Shown: piece after piece, positions 53,865 to 61,673 of the stretch
Layout of the letters: every line of letters starts with the position of its first letter
How positions within the stretch are numbered: the stretch's first letter is position 1
NCBI RefSeq assembly: GCF_013403915.1
Contig: NZ_JABFDI010000005.1
Coordinates: forward strand, 1 to 64,000
Direction: 5' to 3'
Length of the DNA: 64,000 nt
Origin: Winogradskyella pacifica
GTDB taxonomy: Bacteria > Bacteroidota > Bacteroidia > Flavobacteriales > Flavobacteriaceae
Made by a program: the position numbers and the translations under genes
The notes under the pieces: generated by a model
Databases searched by the model: none
What the model was told of the DNA's origin: nothing
The model's input: only the letters and a program-made list of their open reading frames with translations

Positions 53865-54651
53865 ATCCAATCACATACATATTGCCAACGGAAAAAAAAT
53901 CTATTTTGCATCAGATAATCATTTAGGAGCACCTACAAGTGAAGCCTCTCGTCCTCGAGAAAAAAAATTCGTAGCTTGGTTAGATGAGATTAAGCATGAT
54001 GCTGCTGCTATTTTTTTAATGGGAGATCTTTTCGATTTTTGGTTCGAGTATAAAACTGTTGTTCCAAAAGGCTTCACAAGAACTTTAGGTAAACTAGCAG
54101 AAATTAGTGATTCCGGAATTCCGATTCATTATTTTGTGGGTAACCACGATTTATGGATGAATGGCTATTTTGAAGAAGAATTAGGTATTCCTGTATATCA
54201 TAAACCTGAAGAATTTACGTTTAGTTATGGCGCTTCGACTACGCTCAGCGACCAAACCATTTTTATTGGTCATGGTGATGGTTTAGGACCTGGAGATAAA
54301 GGCTATAAACGCATGAAAAAAGTGTTTACGAGTTCTTTCTTTCAATGGCTATTCAAATGGATGCATCCTGATATTGGAATTAGAATAGGACAGTATATGT
54401 CTGTAAAAAACAAAATGATTTCTGGCGATGATGATGCGAAGTTTTTAGGAGAAGATAATGAATGGTTAGCCGTGTATTGCAAACGTAAGCTTGAAGATAA
54501 ACACCGAGACTATTTTGTGTTTGGTCATAGACATTTGCCTTTAGAAATTGACTTAAATGAAACGTCTAAGTACATTAATTTAGGGGACTGGATTCAGTAT
54601 TATACCTATGGAGTTTTTGACGGTGAAAATTTTGAGCTGAAAACCTATTAA
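53857..54651 (+). CDS. lpxH: UDP-2,3-diacylglucosamine diphosphatase
   Basis: A 264-residue calcineurin-like metallophosphoesterase with the metal-binding series DNHLGAP (Asp20, His22), GDLFDFWFEY, GNHD, GHGDGLGPGDKG and GHRHLP. LpxH cleaves UDP-2,3-diacylglucosamine to lipid X in lipid A synthesis at the inner membrane. The TTG at 53845 is in frame, but the ATG at 53857 matches the expected N-terminus. Its stop overlaps the end of the convergent NrtS-like gene by 4 bases. Confidence 0.9.
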   Translation: MNKSNHIHIANGKKIYFASDNHLGAPTSEASRPREKKFVAWLDEIKHDAAAIFLMGDLFDFWFEYKTVVPKGFTRTLGKLAEISDSGIPIHYFVGNHDLWMNGYFEEELGIPVYHKPEEFTFSYGASTTLSDQTIFIGHGDGLGPGDKGYKRMKKVFTSSFFQWLFKWMHPDIGIRIGQYMSVKNKMISGDDDAKFLGEDNEWLAVYCKRKLEDKHRDYFVFGHRHLPLEIDLNETSKYINLGDWIQYYTYGVFDGENFELKTY

Positions 54652-54872
54652 TTTTGTCCTGTTTTTACTTTAACGGAAGCATAGGTCGATACAGAATATG
54701 GCACCACAAAGCATAAGCCAAGCTTTAGCCAATTAACCTTTTCAAAATTTAAATGATATAAAAGGTCTCCTTGGTTGATAATATTTAAAATACAGCCAAC
54801 CACTATAGCGACTTTAATCGAAGAGATGACGATGTCTTTTTCTAAAGCTATTTTAAGCAGTTTTAGAATCAT
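54648..54872 (-). CDS. NrtS-like small membrane transporter
   Basis: A 74-residue protein with two membrane helices (about 15-31 and 46-66) and the phrases VAIVVGCILNIINQGD and LGLCFVVPYSVSTYASV. These match what I remember of the NrtS family, small nitrate/nitrite transporters described in cyanobacteria; the assignment is from memory. The frame extends to 54914, but the ATG at 54872 gives the family length. No nitrate-assimilation gene is nearby, so the substrate here is open. Confidence 0.65.
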   Translation of the reverse strand: MILKLLKIALEKDIVISSIKVAIVVGCILNIINQGDLLYHLNFEKVNWLKLGLCFVVPYSVSTYASVKVKTGQN

Positions 54873-54938
54873 GCTAATTGAAATTTTTAAAGATATTAAT
54901 GGCAAAAGTAACAAAAACGAAAAGGCTTAGTGGTCATT

Positions 54939-56210
54939 TTACACGTCCTCTTTTTCAAATTCTTCAATATCCACGGTAAGGTCTAATTCTCGTAGCGTTT
55001 TATTTTTAATTCCTATTCCCGCAACGGTTATTAGTGTCATAACTCCACCAAAAATAACGGCAACAGAAGGGCCTAAAATTTTAGCTGCTATACCGCTTTC
55101 AAAAGCACCAAGTTCGTTTGAAGAACCTACAAACATAGAATTAACAGATGCTACACGACCACGCATATGATCTGGAGTTTTTATTTGCAAAATGGTTTGT
55201 CTTATAACCATCGACACTCCATCTGTAACACCAGAAAAGAACAAGGCTAAAACACTCAGCCAAAACAATTCTGAAAACCCAAAAATGATAATGCATATGC
55301 CGAACCCAAAAATGGAAATCAGTAGTTTTTTACCTGCGTTCTTGTTAACAGGCAAATACGTGGTAATGAACATAGTTAGTATGCTTCCGATAGAAACAGA
55401 GGCATTTAATATGCCAAAACCTTTAGAGCCAACGTGTAAAATATCTTGAGCAAAAACAGATAATAAGGCTACAGCTCCTCCAAATAAAACCGCAATCATA
55501 TCTAAAGATAAAGCACCTAAAATAGCTTTATTACTAAACACAAATCGCAGTCCAACTTTCAAGCTTTCTTTTACAGACTCTCCAATATTTGGGTTTAAAA
55601 TCGGTTTCTTCTTAATAAAAAAGGTAACGCCTAATGCCAGTGTTACTAAAGCAAAAACGATACAAAGTGTGGTGTGTACACCAATCCAATCAATAGAAAA
55701 ACCGGCGAATAAAGCTCCAGAAACTGTAGCGGCTTTCCAAGTGCTACTGCTCCAAGTTGCTGCATTCGGATAAATTTTCTTTGGAACAATTAAAGCAATT
55801 AATGAAAATATCGTGGGACCAAAAAACGACCGTAAGAAGCCACCAAAAAAGACTAAAATATAAATAAAAATTAAGATGGTTTGTGTTTCCCAATCTCCAA
55901 CTATTCTGTCCCATGTTAAGAAAAACAGACCTAAACTAATTAAGGAAAATGCCGCAATACAAAGTGCAAAAAGATTGCGTTTCTCTTTTTGATCTACAAT
56001 ATGCCCAGCAAAAAGTGCCATTGTAAAAGCAGGAATTATTTCCATTAAACCAACTAAACCTAAATACAATGGATCTTTAGTTAAAGAATACACTTGCCAT
56101 TCGATGACAATAAATTGCATAGACCAACCAAAAACCAAAGCAAACCGAACCAATAAAAAGATGTTGAATTCTTTGATTCTTAATGCTGCGTATGGATCGT
56201 TTTTCGCCAA
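54939..56210 (-). CDS. MFS exporter (EntS/MFS_3-like)
   Basis: A 423-residue transporter with 12 predicted helices. It opens with the AALRIKEFNIFLLVRFALVFG segment and has GHIVDQKEKRN in the loop between helices 2 and 3 and RQTILQIKTPDHMRGRVASV near helix 10, typical of the EntS/MFS_3 exporters. The substrate is unknown; siderophores and drugs are common for this group. It ends 24 bases upstream of the NrtS-like gene's longest frame. Confidence 0.88.
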   Translation of the reverse strand: MAKNDPYAALRIKEFNIFLLVRFALVFGWSMQFIVIEWQVYSLTKDPLYLGLVGLMEIIPAFTMALFAGHIVDQKEKRNLFALCIAAFSLISLGLFFLTWDRIVGDWETQTILIFIYILVFFGGFLRSFFGPTIFSLIALIVPKKIYPNAATWSSSTWKAATVSGALFAGFSIDWIGVHTTLCIVFALVTLALGVTFFIKKKPILNPNIGESVKESLKVGLRFVFSNKAILGALSLDMIAVLFGGAVALLSVFAQDILHVGSKGFGILNASVSIGSILTMFITTYLPVNKNAGKKLLISIFGFGICIIIFGFSELFWLSVLALFFSGVTDGVSMVIRQTILQIKTPDHMRGRVASVNSMFVGSSNELGAFESGIAAKILGPSVAVIFGGVMTLITVAGIGIKNKTLRELDLTVDIEEFEKEDV

Positions 56211-56228
56211 TTTGGTTTAAAGTTACTA

Positions 56229-56260
56229 GACCTAGCAGGTTTTAAAAACCTAGCAGGTCC
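56229..56260. repeat. Palindromic intergenic repeat, copy 1
   Basis: The sequence is ACCTAGCAGG then TTTTAAAAACCTAGCAGGT: the phrase ACCTAGCAGGT occurs twice and the centre AGGTTTTAAAAACCT is a near-perfect dyad. A related copy lies at 57453-57480; they match at 23 of 28 positions. Such REP-like elements are common in Flavobacteria. Confidence 0.7.
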
Positions 56261-56303
56261 GCAATTGATTCAATACAAATGTATAATAAGCAAAGGTCTT
56301 ATT

Positions 56304-57416
56304 TTACTTTTGTATCAACTTAAAAGCAACACGTCTATTTAATTGGTGTCCTTCTTCTGTGTTATTAGTTGAAATAGGTTGTGTGCTTCCAAAACCAAAG
56401 GATGTAATGCGTGTGACATCTAATCCTTTTTCAATTAAATAATCTAAAACTGCTTTGGCACGTTGTTCTGATAATTCTTGGTTTCTGGCTTCTAATCCAA
56501 TAGTATCTGTGTGACCATAGATTTCAACTTTTAATGTAGGATTAGCTTCTAAATGCTTGTAAAGTTGATTCAATTCTTTTATTGAAATGTCTAATAAATC
56601 TGATTTATCAAAATCGAATAGTACATTTTTGAAGGTGTAAATCTCATTAGTTTTAATGGTGGGTTTTTCAACCGTTTTGATGGTTTCTTTTTTGATGTTC
56701 TTTTCTTCCTTTTCTAAGGGTTCAATTGAAACGTCATCGATATAGTAATAGGAAAACAAAAAAGGACTATTAGATAATACATCTTCTTTTTTTGTTTTAG
56801 CATTTCTATAAAAATTACCAATAGAAAAGTAGTTCTCATAACCTTCGGCTGTAAATTCGAAAGTATATGCTATCCAAGACTCTTTATTAGAAAAATAAAT
56901 ATTATCAGGATTTGAATACATTTTAAACTTTCCTTCAGTCGCTTTAGATGGTTTAATAGCCTTATCACAAGCATTAGAATGATCACAAGGTTTTAATTTT
57001 TTTTCCGTAATTAAAACTTGAATATCCTTTAAAGCATAAGACGATTTATCTGCTAAACTCAAATAAAAAGTCATTCTGTATTTCTTTTCTTTTATTAATG
57101 TTTTAGAAAGTTCTCCTTGAACATATTCTCTGTAGTTTTTGTCAGTAAACAAATACATGCCAGCATAAGTTGTTCCTGCTTTAGCATCTTGAAACCCATT
57201 ATAGTTTCTGCCTCCCATAGTCTCTTCGCAGGTGTCAAAAAAATCTGTTGATCCATAATTTGGTATAGACCAATATGTAATATGAATATTAAAACCTCCT
57301 AAAATTGAAATGCAATGTTTTGTTCTATGATCCTCAAAACTAGGGTTGAGCACTAAGTTTTGGCTTGTTGAAATAAAGCCACAAAAAAAGAAAAGAAATA
57401 GGATTGGTTGTTTCAT
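56304..57416 (-). CDS. OmpA family protein with an N-terminal cell-surface domain
   Basis: A 370-residue protein: signal peptide (about 1-20, ending ISTSQ), an N-terminal beta domain (about 21-235) that opens NLVLNPSFEDH, with FDTCEETMGGRNYNGFQDAKAG resembling a carbohydrate-binding-like module, a Lys/Glu/Thr-rich linker, and a C-terminal OmpA domain (about 265-370: VEIYGHTDTIGLEARNQELS, TRITSFGFGSTQPI, RRVAFKLI). The OmpA part binds peptidoglycan. The frame extends two codons upstream (57422), but the ATG at 57416 is preferred. The gene is flanked on both sides by copies of a palindromic repeat. Confidence 0.85.
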   Translation of the reverse strand: MKQPILFLFFFCGFISTSQNLVLNPSFEDHRTKHCISILGGFNIHITYWSIPNYGSTDFFDTCEETMGGRNYNGFQDAKAGTTYAGMYLFTDKNYREYVQGELSKTLIKEKKYRMTFYLSLADKSSYALKDIQVLITEKKLKPCDHSNACDKAIKPSKATEGKFKMYSNPDNIYFSNKESWIAYTFEFTAEGYENYFSIGNFYRNAKTKKEDVLSNSPFLFSYYYIDDVSIEPLEKEEKNIKKETIKTVEKPTIKTNEIYTFKNVLFDFDKSDLLDISIKELNQLYKHLEANPTLKVEIYGHTDTIGLEARNQELSEQRAKAVLDYLIEKGLDVTRITSFGFGSTQPISTNNTEEGHQLNRRVAFKLIQK

Positions 57417-57452
57417 ACACAATCAACGGAAAGATAATCAATTATATTTTAT

Positions 57453-57480
57453 ACCTACAAGGTTTTTGAAACCTTGCAGG
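57453..57480. repeat. Palindromic intergenic repeat, copy 2
   Basis: The sequence ACCTACAAGG then TTTTTGAAACCTTGCAGG is a divergent copy of the element at 56229-56260. It lies just before the recJ stop codon region and can form a hairpin that could end the convergent or same-strand transcripts. Confidence 0.65.
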
Positions 57481-57485
57481 ATTTA

Positions 57486-59177
57486 TCATTCTTTTATGTC
57501 CTTCAATTTCAACTGTAAACTAACGTTGCCATTCCAATGATTTTCATCAATAGCGTAGGCAGCACTAAATGGTCTTTTGCTTTTAATAATATCTATTTTA
57601 TCGCCTAAGCCAAAACCAATACAAACGATTTTATCATTGAAGGATTGCGTCACAGTAATACGTAAATGCTTATCATCTTCACCTACACATTTACCGTAAC
57701 CTGTGTCTTTTAGGTTTTGAGACATAAATGTTGGTGACATATTCCCAGGGCCGAATGGCGCAAATTGTTTTAGAATTCGCATTAACTTATCATTGATTAC
57801 TCCTAATTCTATGTCTAAATCTATTTTAAGTTCTCGTGTTAAAAGTTTGGGATCAATGGTTTCCTTAACCACACTTTCAAATTTGGCTTTAAAGGCTTCG
57901 TAATTTTTAGGATCTAAAGTTAAGCCTGCGGCATATTTATGACCTCCAAATTGTTCAATATGTTCTGAACAAGCTTCCAATGCATTATACACATCAAAAC
58001 CTTTTACAGAACGTGCAGATGCTGCTAATTTATCACCACTTTTTGTAAAAACAAGCGTGGGTCTGTAATAGGTTTCTATTAAACGTGATGCTACAATACC
58101 AATCACTCCCTTGTGCCATGATTCGTCATAAACAACAGTGGTAAATCCTTCTTGCTCGTTATTCTCTTCAATTTGAACTAAAGCTTCTTCTGTGATACGT
58201 TTATCGGTTTCACGACGGTCTGTATTAAACTCATCAATATCTACGGCATATTTTGCAGCAAGGTTAAAATCGGTTTCTGTTAAAAGCGTTACGGCGTGGT
58301 TACCGTGTTTCATTCTTCCGGCGGCATTAATTCGAGGTGCGATAATAAAAACGACATCTGTTATGGTAAGAACGTCCTTTTTAACCTCAGCAATAATGGC
58401 TTTCATTCCAGGTCTTGGGTTGGTATTTATAATGTTTAAACCCATATAAGCCAAGGCTCTATTTTCATCTACAATGGGTACAATATCTGCACCAATGGCA
58501 GTCGCTACTAAATCGAGGTATTCTGTTAAATCTTCTGCGGTTTGCCCTTGGTTGGATGCTAAAGCAGTAATTAATTTAAAGCCCACACCACAACCACAAA
58601 GTTCTTTAAACGGATAATCACAATCGTCGCGTTTAGGATCTAAAACCGCAACCGCATCTGGAATTTTAGATCCAGGTCTGTGGTGATCGCAGATTATAAA
58701 ATCGACGCCTTTTTCTTTAGCGTAAGCGACTTTATCAATGGCTTTTATACCACAATCGAGCGCAATAATTAATGAAATATCATTATCGTCTGCAAAGTCA
58801 ATACCTTTATAAGACACACCATAACCTTCATCATAACGATCTGGAATGTATGTGGCAACAGAATCGGTTCTTGTTTTTAAATAGGATGACATTAAAGCTA
58901 CGGAGGTTGTACCATCCACATCATAATCGCCATAAACCATAATGTTTTCACCTCGCTCAATCGCTTTTTCGATTCTCGCAACCGCTTTATCCATATCTTT
59001 CATGAGGTATGGATCGTGAAGTTCTTTAAAACTAGGTCTAAAAAACGTTTTAGCAGCATCATAAGTGTCAATGCCACGTTGCAACAATAATGTGGCAACA
59101 ATATCATCGACTTGAAGTGCTTTCTTCATTAATGCCACTTGAGTGGCTTCTGGTCTTGGTTTTAATGTCCAACGCAT
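57486..59177 (-). CDS. recJ: Single-stranded-DNA-specific 5'-3' exonuclease
   Basis: A 563-residue DHH-family nuclease. Motif I is GDYDVDGTTS (Asp84, Asp86, Asp88), motif II has Asp141, motif III is DHH (164-166), with the DHHA1 domain motif SARSVKGFDVYNALEAC and GGHKYAAGL near 390-420, followed by an OB domain. RecJ degrades 5' single strands in RecF-pathway repair, mismatch repair and base excision. Length is normal. It is followed by a short palindromic repeat and a separate OmpA-type gene. Confidence 0.95.
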   Translation of the reverse strand: MRWTLKPRPEATQVALMKKALQVDDIVATLLLQRGIDTYDAAKTFFRPSFKELHDPYLMKDMDKAVARIEKAIERGENIMVYGDYDVDGTTSVALMSSYLKTRTDSVATYIPDRYDEGYGVSYKGIDFADDNDISLIIALDCGIKAIDKVAYAKEKGVDFIICDHHRPGSKIPDAVAVLDPKRDDCDYPFKELCGCGVGFKLITALASNQGQTAEDLTEYLDLVATAIGADIVPIVDENRALAYMGLNIINTNPRPGMKAIIAEVKKDVLTITDVVFIIAPRINAAGRMKHGNHAVTLLTETDFNLAAKYAVDIDEFNTDRRETDKRITEEALVQIEENNEQEGFTTVVYDESWHKGVIGIVASRLIETYYRPTLVFTKSGDKLAASARSVKGFDVYNALEACSEHIEQFGGHKYAAGLTLDPKNYEAFKAKFESVVKETIDPKLLTRELKIDLDIELGVINDKLMRILKQFAPFGPGNMSPTFMSQNLKDTGYGKCVGEDDKHLRITVTQSFNDKIVCIGFGLGDKIDIIKSKRPFSAAYAIDENHWNGNVSLQLKLKDIKE

Positions 59178-59197
59178 AATGTCTTATATCGCGATTA

Positions 59198-59626
59198 TTA
59201 CTTTGTGCTTTCGTGAAAATAAATATTAGTTTCAACAGTTGCAAAACGACGAAACATTTCCATTACACCACAATATTTATCAACCGATAAATTTACAGCA
59301 CGTTCGCATTTTTTTTGATTTAAATCCGCACCATAAAAATGATAATCTACTACCACAGAATGATAATATTTTGGGTGCTCATCGGTTAATTCCCCTGTAA
59401 CATCCATTTTAAAATCATCTATTTCTACTTTCATTTTATCTAACGTAGAAATAACATCTAGACCAGAACAACCAGCTAGAGAAGATAACATCATGGCTTT
59501 TGGTGATAAGCCATTGCGTTTGTCTGTACCTTCAACGTTGGTGTCCATTATTACGGTTTTTCCGCTTGGATTATCAGATTCAAAAGTTAATCCCTCTTTC
59601 CATTGAGTTGTGATTTTATTTGTCAT
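59198..59626 (-). CDS. OsmC family peroxide-defence protein
   Basis: A 142-residue OsmC-fold protein with the paired redox Cys53 (SSLAGCSGLDV) and Cys119 (KYCGVMEMF), which reduce organic hydroperoxides. It ends 20 bases upstream of the recJ start and may be co-transcribed with it. It is divergent from an AhpD-like gene, which suggests a shared oxidative-stress region. Confidence 0.88.
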   Translation of the reverse strand: MTNKITTQWKEGLTFESDNPSGKTVIMDTNVEGTDKRNGLSPKAMMLSSLAGCSGLDVISTLDKMKVEIDDFKMDVTGELTDEHPKYYHSVVVDYHFYGADLNQKKCERAVNLSVDKYCGVMEMFRRFATVETNIYFHESTK

Positions 59627-59665
59627 TTTTTAAGTTTAAAAGTTATAAGTACTATCTTGTTAGCT

Positions 59666-59673
59666 CAAAAATA
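59666..59673 (-). promoter_or_regulatory. -7 element of the osmC promoter
   Basis: Minus-strand TATTTTTG exactly matches TAnnTTTG, about 40 bases upstream of the osmC start and within the 64-base divergent gap. Confidence 0.45.
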
Positions 59674-59690
59674 CTACTAAAAAAATAACT

Positions 59691-60293
59691 ATGGCATTAG
59701 TAACACCATTGTCTGCGGACCATGATTTAGAAACCAAGGCATTAGCAGAATTCTTTAATGAAACGCTTGGATTTTGTCCAAATTCGGTTCTAACCATGCA
59801 ACGCAGACCAGCAATAAGCAAAGCGTTCATCAATTTAAATAAAGCGGTTATGGCCAATGAGGGCAAAGTAACCTCAGCTTTAAAACGTATGATTGCTTGG
59901 GTGAGTAGTAATGCTACAGGTTGTCGTTATTGCCAAGCACACGCCATTAGAGCAGCAGAACGCTATGGAGCAGAACAAGAACAATTAGATAATATTTGGG
60001 AATACAGAACGCATGCTGCTTTTTCTGATGCAGAACGTGCAGCTCTCGACTTTAGTTTAGCAGCTTCACAAGTGCCAAATGCGGTTGACGCGGAGATAAA
60101 AGAACGCTTGTATCAACATTGGGATGAAGGAGAAATTGTAGAAATGTTAGGCGTCATTTCTCTTTTTGGATACTTAAACCGTTGGAATGATTCTATGGGC
60201 ACTAATATCGAAGAAGGAGCTGTGGAAAGTGGAAATAAGTATTTAGGGAAACATGGTTATGAGGTTGGTAAGCATGATGGTTCTCAGTATTAA
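59691..60293 (+). CDS. AhpD-like carboxymuconolactone decarboxylase family protein
   Basis: A 200-residue all-helical protein with the AhpD-type active site Cys78-x-x-Cys81 and His84 (GCRYCQAH). The family includes alkylhydroperoxidases and peroxidase-related enzymes. No decarboxylase partner genes are present, so a peroxide-reducing role beside the divergent OsmC gene is favoured. It is followed after 14 bases by a MORN-repeat lipoprotein gene. Confidence 0.85.
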   Translation: MALVTPLSADHDLETKALAEFFNETLGFCPNSVLTMQRRPAISKAFINLNKAVMANEGKVTSALKRMIAWVSSNATGCRYCQAHAIRAAERYGAEQEQLDNIWEYRTHAAFSDAERAALDFSLAASQVPNAVDAEIKERLYQHWDEGEIVEMLGVISLFGYLNRWNDSMGTNIEEGAVESGNKYLGKHGYEVGKHDGSQY

Positions 60294-60307
60294 TTAAAAT
60301 TTTTTTT

Positions 60308-61081
60308 ATGAAGTTATCAAAATTCACGTTTCTAATCTTAATAAATGTTTTGTTATTATTTGGATGTAAATCTTCTGAAAAGGATAAGAATGATGATTCT
60401 TTTACTTTTATAGAAAGGCATGCTTACACTATTAATAATTATAATGGACTAGATTATTATAGGCTTAACAAGACTAAGAAATTTATGGATGGCTACTATG
60501 TTGTCGGAAATAAAATGGCTAAATGGGAGGAATTTGAGTTTGATGGTGGGTTGTTAAATGGCGATTATATTGTGTTTCATCCCAACGGTGAGATGTTTTC
60601 TCATACCAAATATTCTAAAGGGAAAAGACATGGTGATGAACTAATGTATTATCCTAATGGTGTTTTAAACAGCAAAAGCACTTATAATAATGACATATTA
60701 GTAGGGAGTAAATACACGTATTTTAATAGTGGAAAAGTGTTATCAGAATCTAAAATTGAAGATGGTAAATCTATAGAAACACAACATTTTGATGTATTAG
60801 GAAATATTGTATCGCAACGTTTTATAAAAGATGGTAGGACAATAACTCAAAGAATTGTTAAAGGAAAAGTTTATTCTGAAATGGTATCCTCTAATTACGA
60901 TAGCTATGAAACTATAAAATTTTATAATGAAGATGGAAGTACTAAAATTTATTTACAAAGAGAAGAAGAAAATGACACGATGTATATTATAGAATTAGAT
61001 GACAACGGAAAAGAAGTAAAACGCGTGAATGTTAAGGCTAATCCTGAAGAAGGTATGAAATACGCTGCATATTTTAATTAG
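60308..61081 (+). CDS. MORN-repeat lipoprotein (YwqK-like)
   Basis: A 257-residue lipoprotein with lipobox LLFGC (Cys20). Several tandem variant MORN repeats follow, each of the form NGDYIVFHPNGEMFSHTKY, GKRHGDELMYYPNGVLNSK and GSKYTYFNSGKVLSESK. Such repeats occur in YwqK-type proteins; the antitoxin label sometimes given to them is not supported here because no toxin gene is adjacent. Location is probably the periplasmic side of the outer membrane; role unknown. Confidence 0.75.
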   Translation: MKLSKFTFLILINVLLLFGCKSSEKDKNDDSFTFIERHAYTINNYNGLDYYRLNKTKKFMDGYYVVGNKMAKWEEFEFDGGLLNGDYIVFHPNGEMFSHTKYSKGKRHGDELMYYPNGVLNSKSTYNNDILVGSKYTYFNSGKVLSESKIEDGKSIETQHFDVLGNIVSQRFIKDGRTITQRIVKGKVYSEMVSSNYDSYETIKFYNEDGSTKIYLQREEENDTMYIIELDDNGKEVKRVNVKANPEEGMKYAAYFN

Positions 61082-61094
61082 GTTTTAGCTCCAT

Positions 61095-61670
61095 CTATTC
61101 CTTGAGTATGTTCTTTACTTGTTTCTCTAGTTCAGGCACCACCAATTCCTCAAACCAAGGATTCTTACTTCTCCAAAACCGATTAGTTGGTGATGGATGT
61201 GGAATTGGAAAATAGGTTGGTAAATAAGACTTGTATTCACCAACAGTTTCTGTCAAGGTTCGTTTAGCGTTCTCTTTTAAATAATATTTCTGCGCGTAAG
61301 CTCCAATTAAAATAATCAACTTAACATTCGGCATTTTATATAATAATTGCTGATGCCATTGTGGTGCACATTCTGGTCTTGGAGGTAAATCGCCAGTTTT
61401 TGCTTTTCCAGGATAACAAAATCCCATTGGTATAATCGCAAAATTTTCGGTGTTATAAAATTGTTCGTTAGTTACGTTGAGCCACTGTCTGAGTCTTTTT
61501 CCGCTTTGGTCGTCCCACGGAATTCCAGATTGATGCACTTTTGTTCCTGGCGCCTGACCAATAATTACAATTTTAGATTTTAGGTTTGCAGTTGCTACAG
61601 GTCTTGGTCCTAAAGGTAAATGCGTTTTACAAATGGTGCATTGACTTATATTATGAAGTAATTCTTTCAT
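61095..61670 (-). CDS. Uracil-DNA glycosylase family protein
   Basis: A 191-residue protein of the uracil-DNA glycosylase superfamily: motif 1 GQAPGTKVHQSG (38-49) and motif 2 HPSPTNRFW near residue 160. Cys11, Cys14, Cys85 and Cys101 have the C-x2-C ... C-x15-C spacing of the [4Fe-4S] ligands in family 4 and 5 enzymes, so a cluster is likely although overall the sequence is divergent. It removes uracil or related damaged bases from DNA. Three bases separate it from the end of the upstream oxidoreductase gene. Confidence 0.8.
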   Translation of the reverse strand: MKELLHNISQCTICKTHLPLGPRPVATANLKSKIVIIGQAPGTKVHQSGIPWDDQSGKRLRQWLNVTNEQFYNTENFAIIPMGFCYPGKAKTGDLPPRPECAPQWHQQLLYKMPNVKLIILIGAYAQKYYLKENAKRTLTETVGEYKSYLPTYFPIPHPSPTNRFWRSKNPWFEELVVPELEKQVKNILKE

Positions 61671-61673
61671 TTT

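Noticed and set aside
53857-54651. Alternative TTG start of lpxH at 53845
   Set aside because: The ATG at 53857 gives the family N-terminus with fewer overlapping bases to queD.
60308-61081. Toxin-antitoxin system antitoxin
   Set aside because: The YwqK antitoxin label is used for MORN-repeat proteins, but no toxin gene is adjacent and the protein is a lipoprotein.
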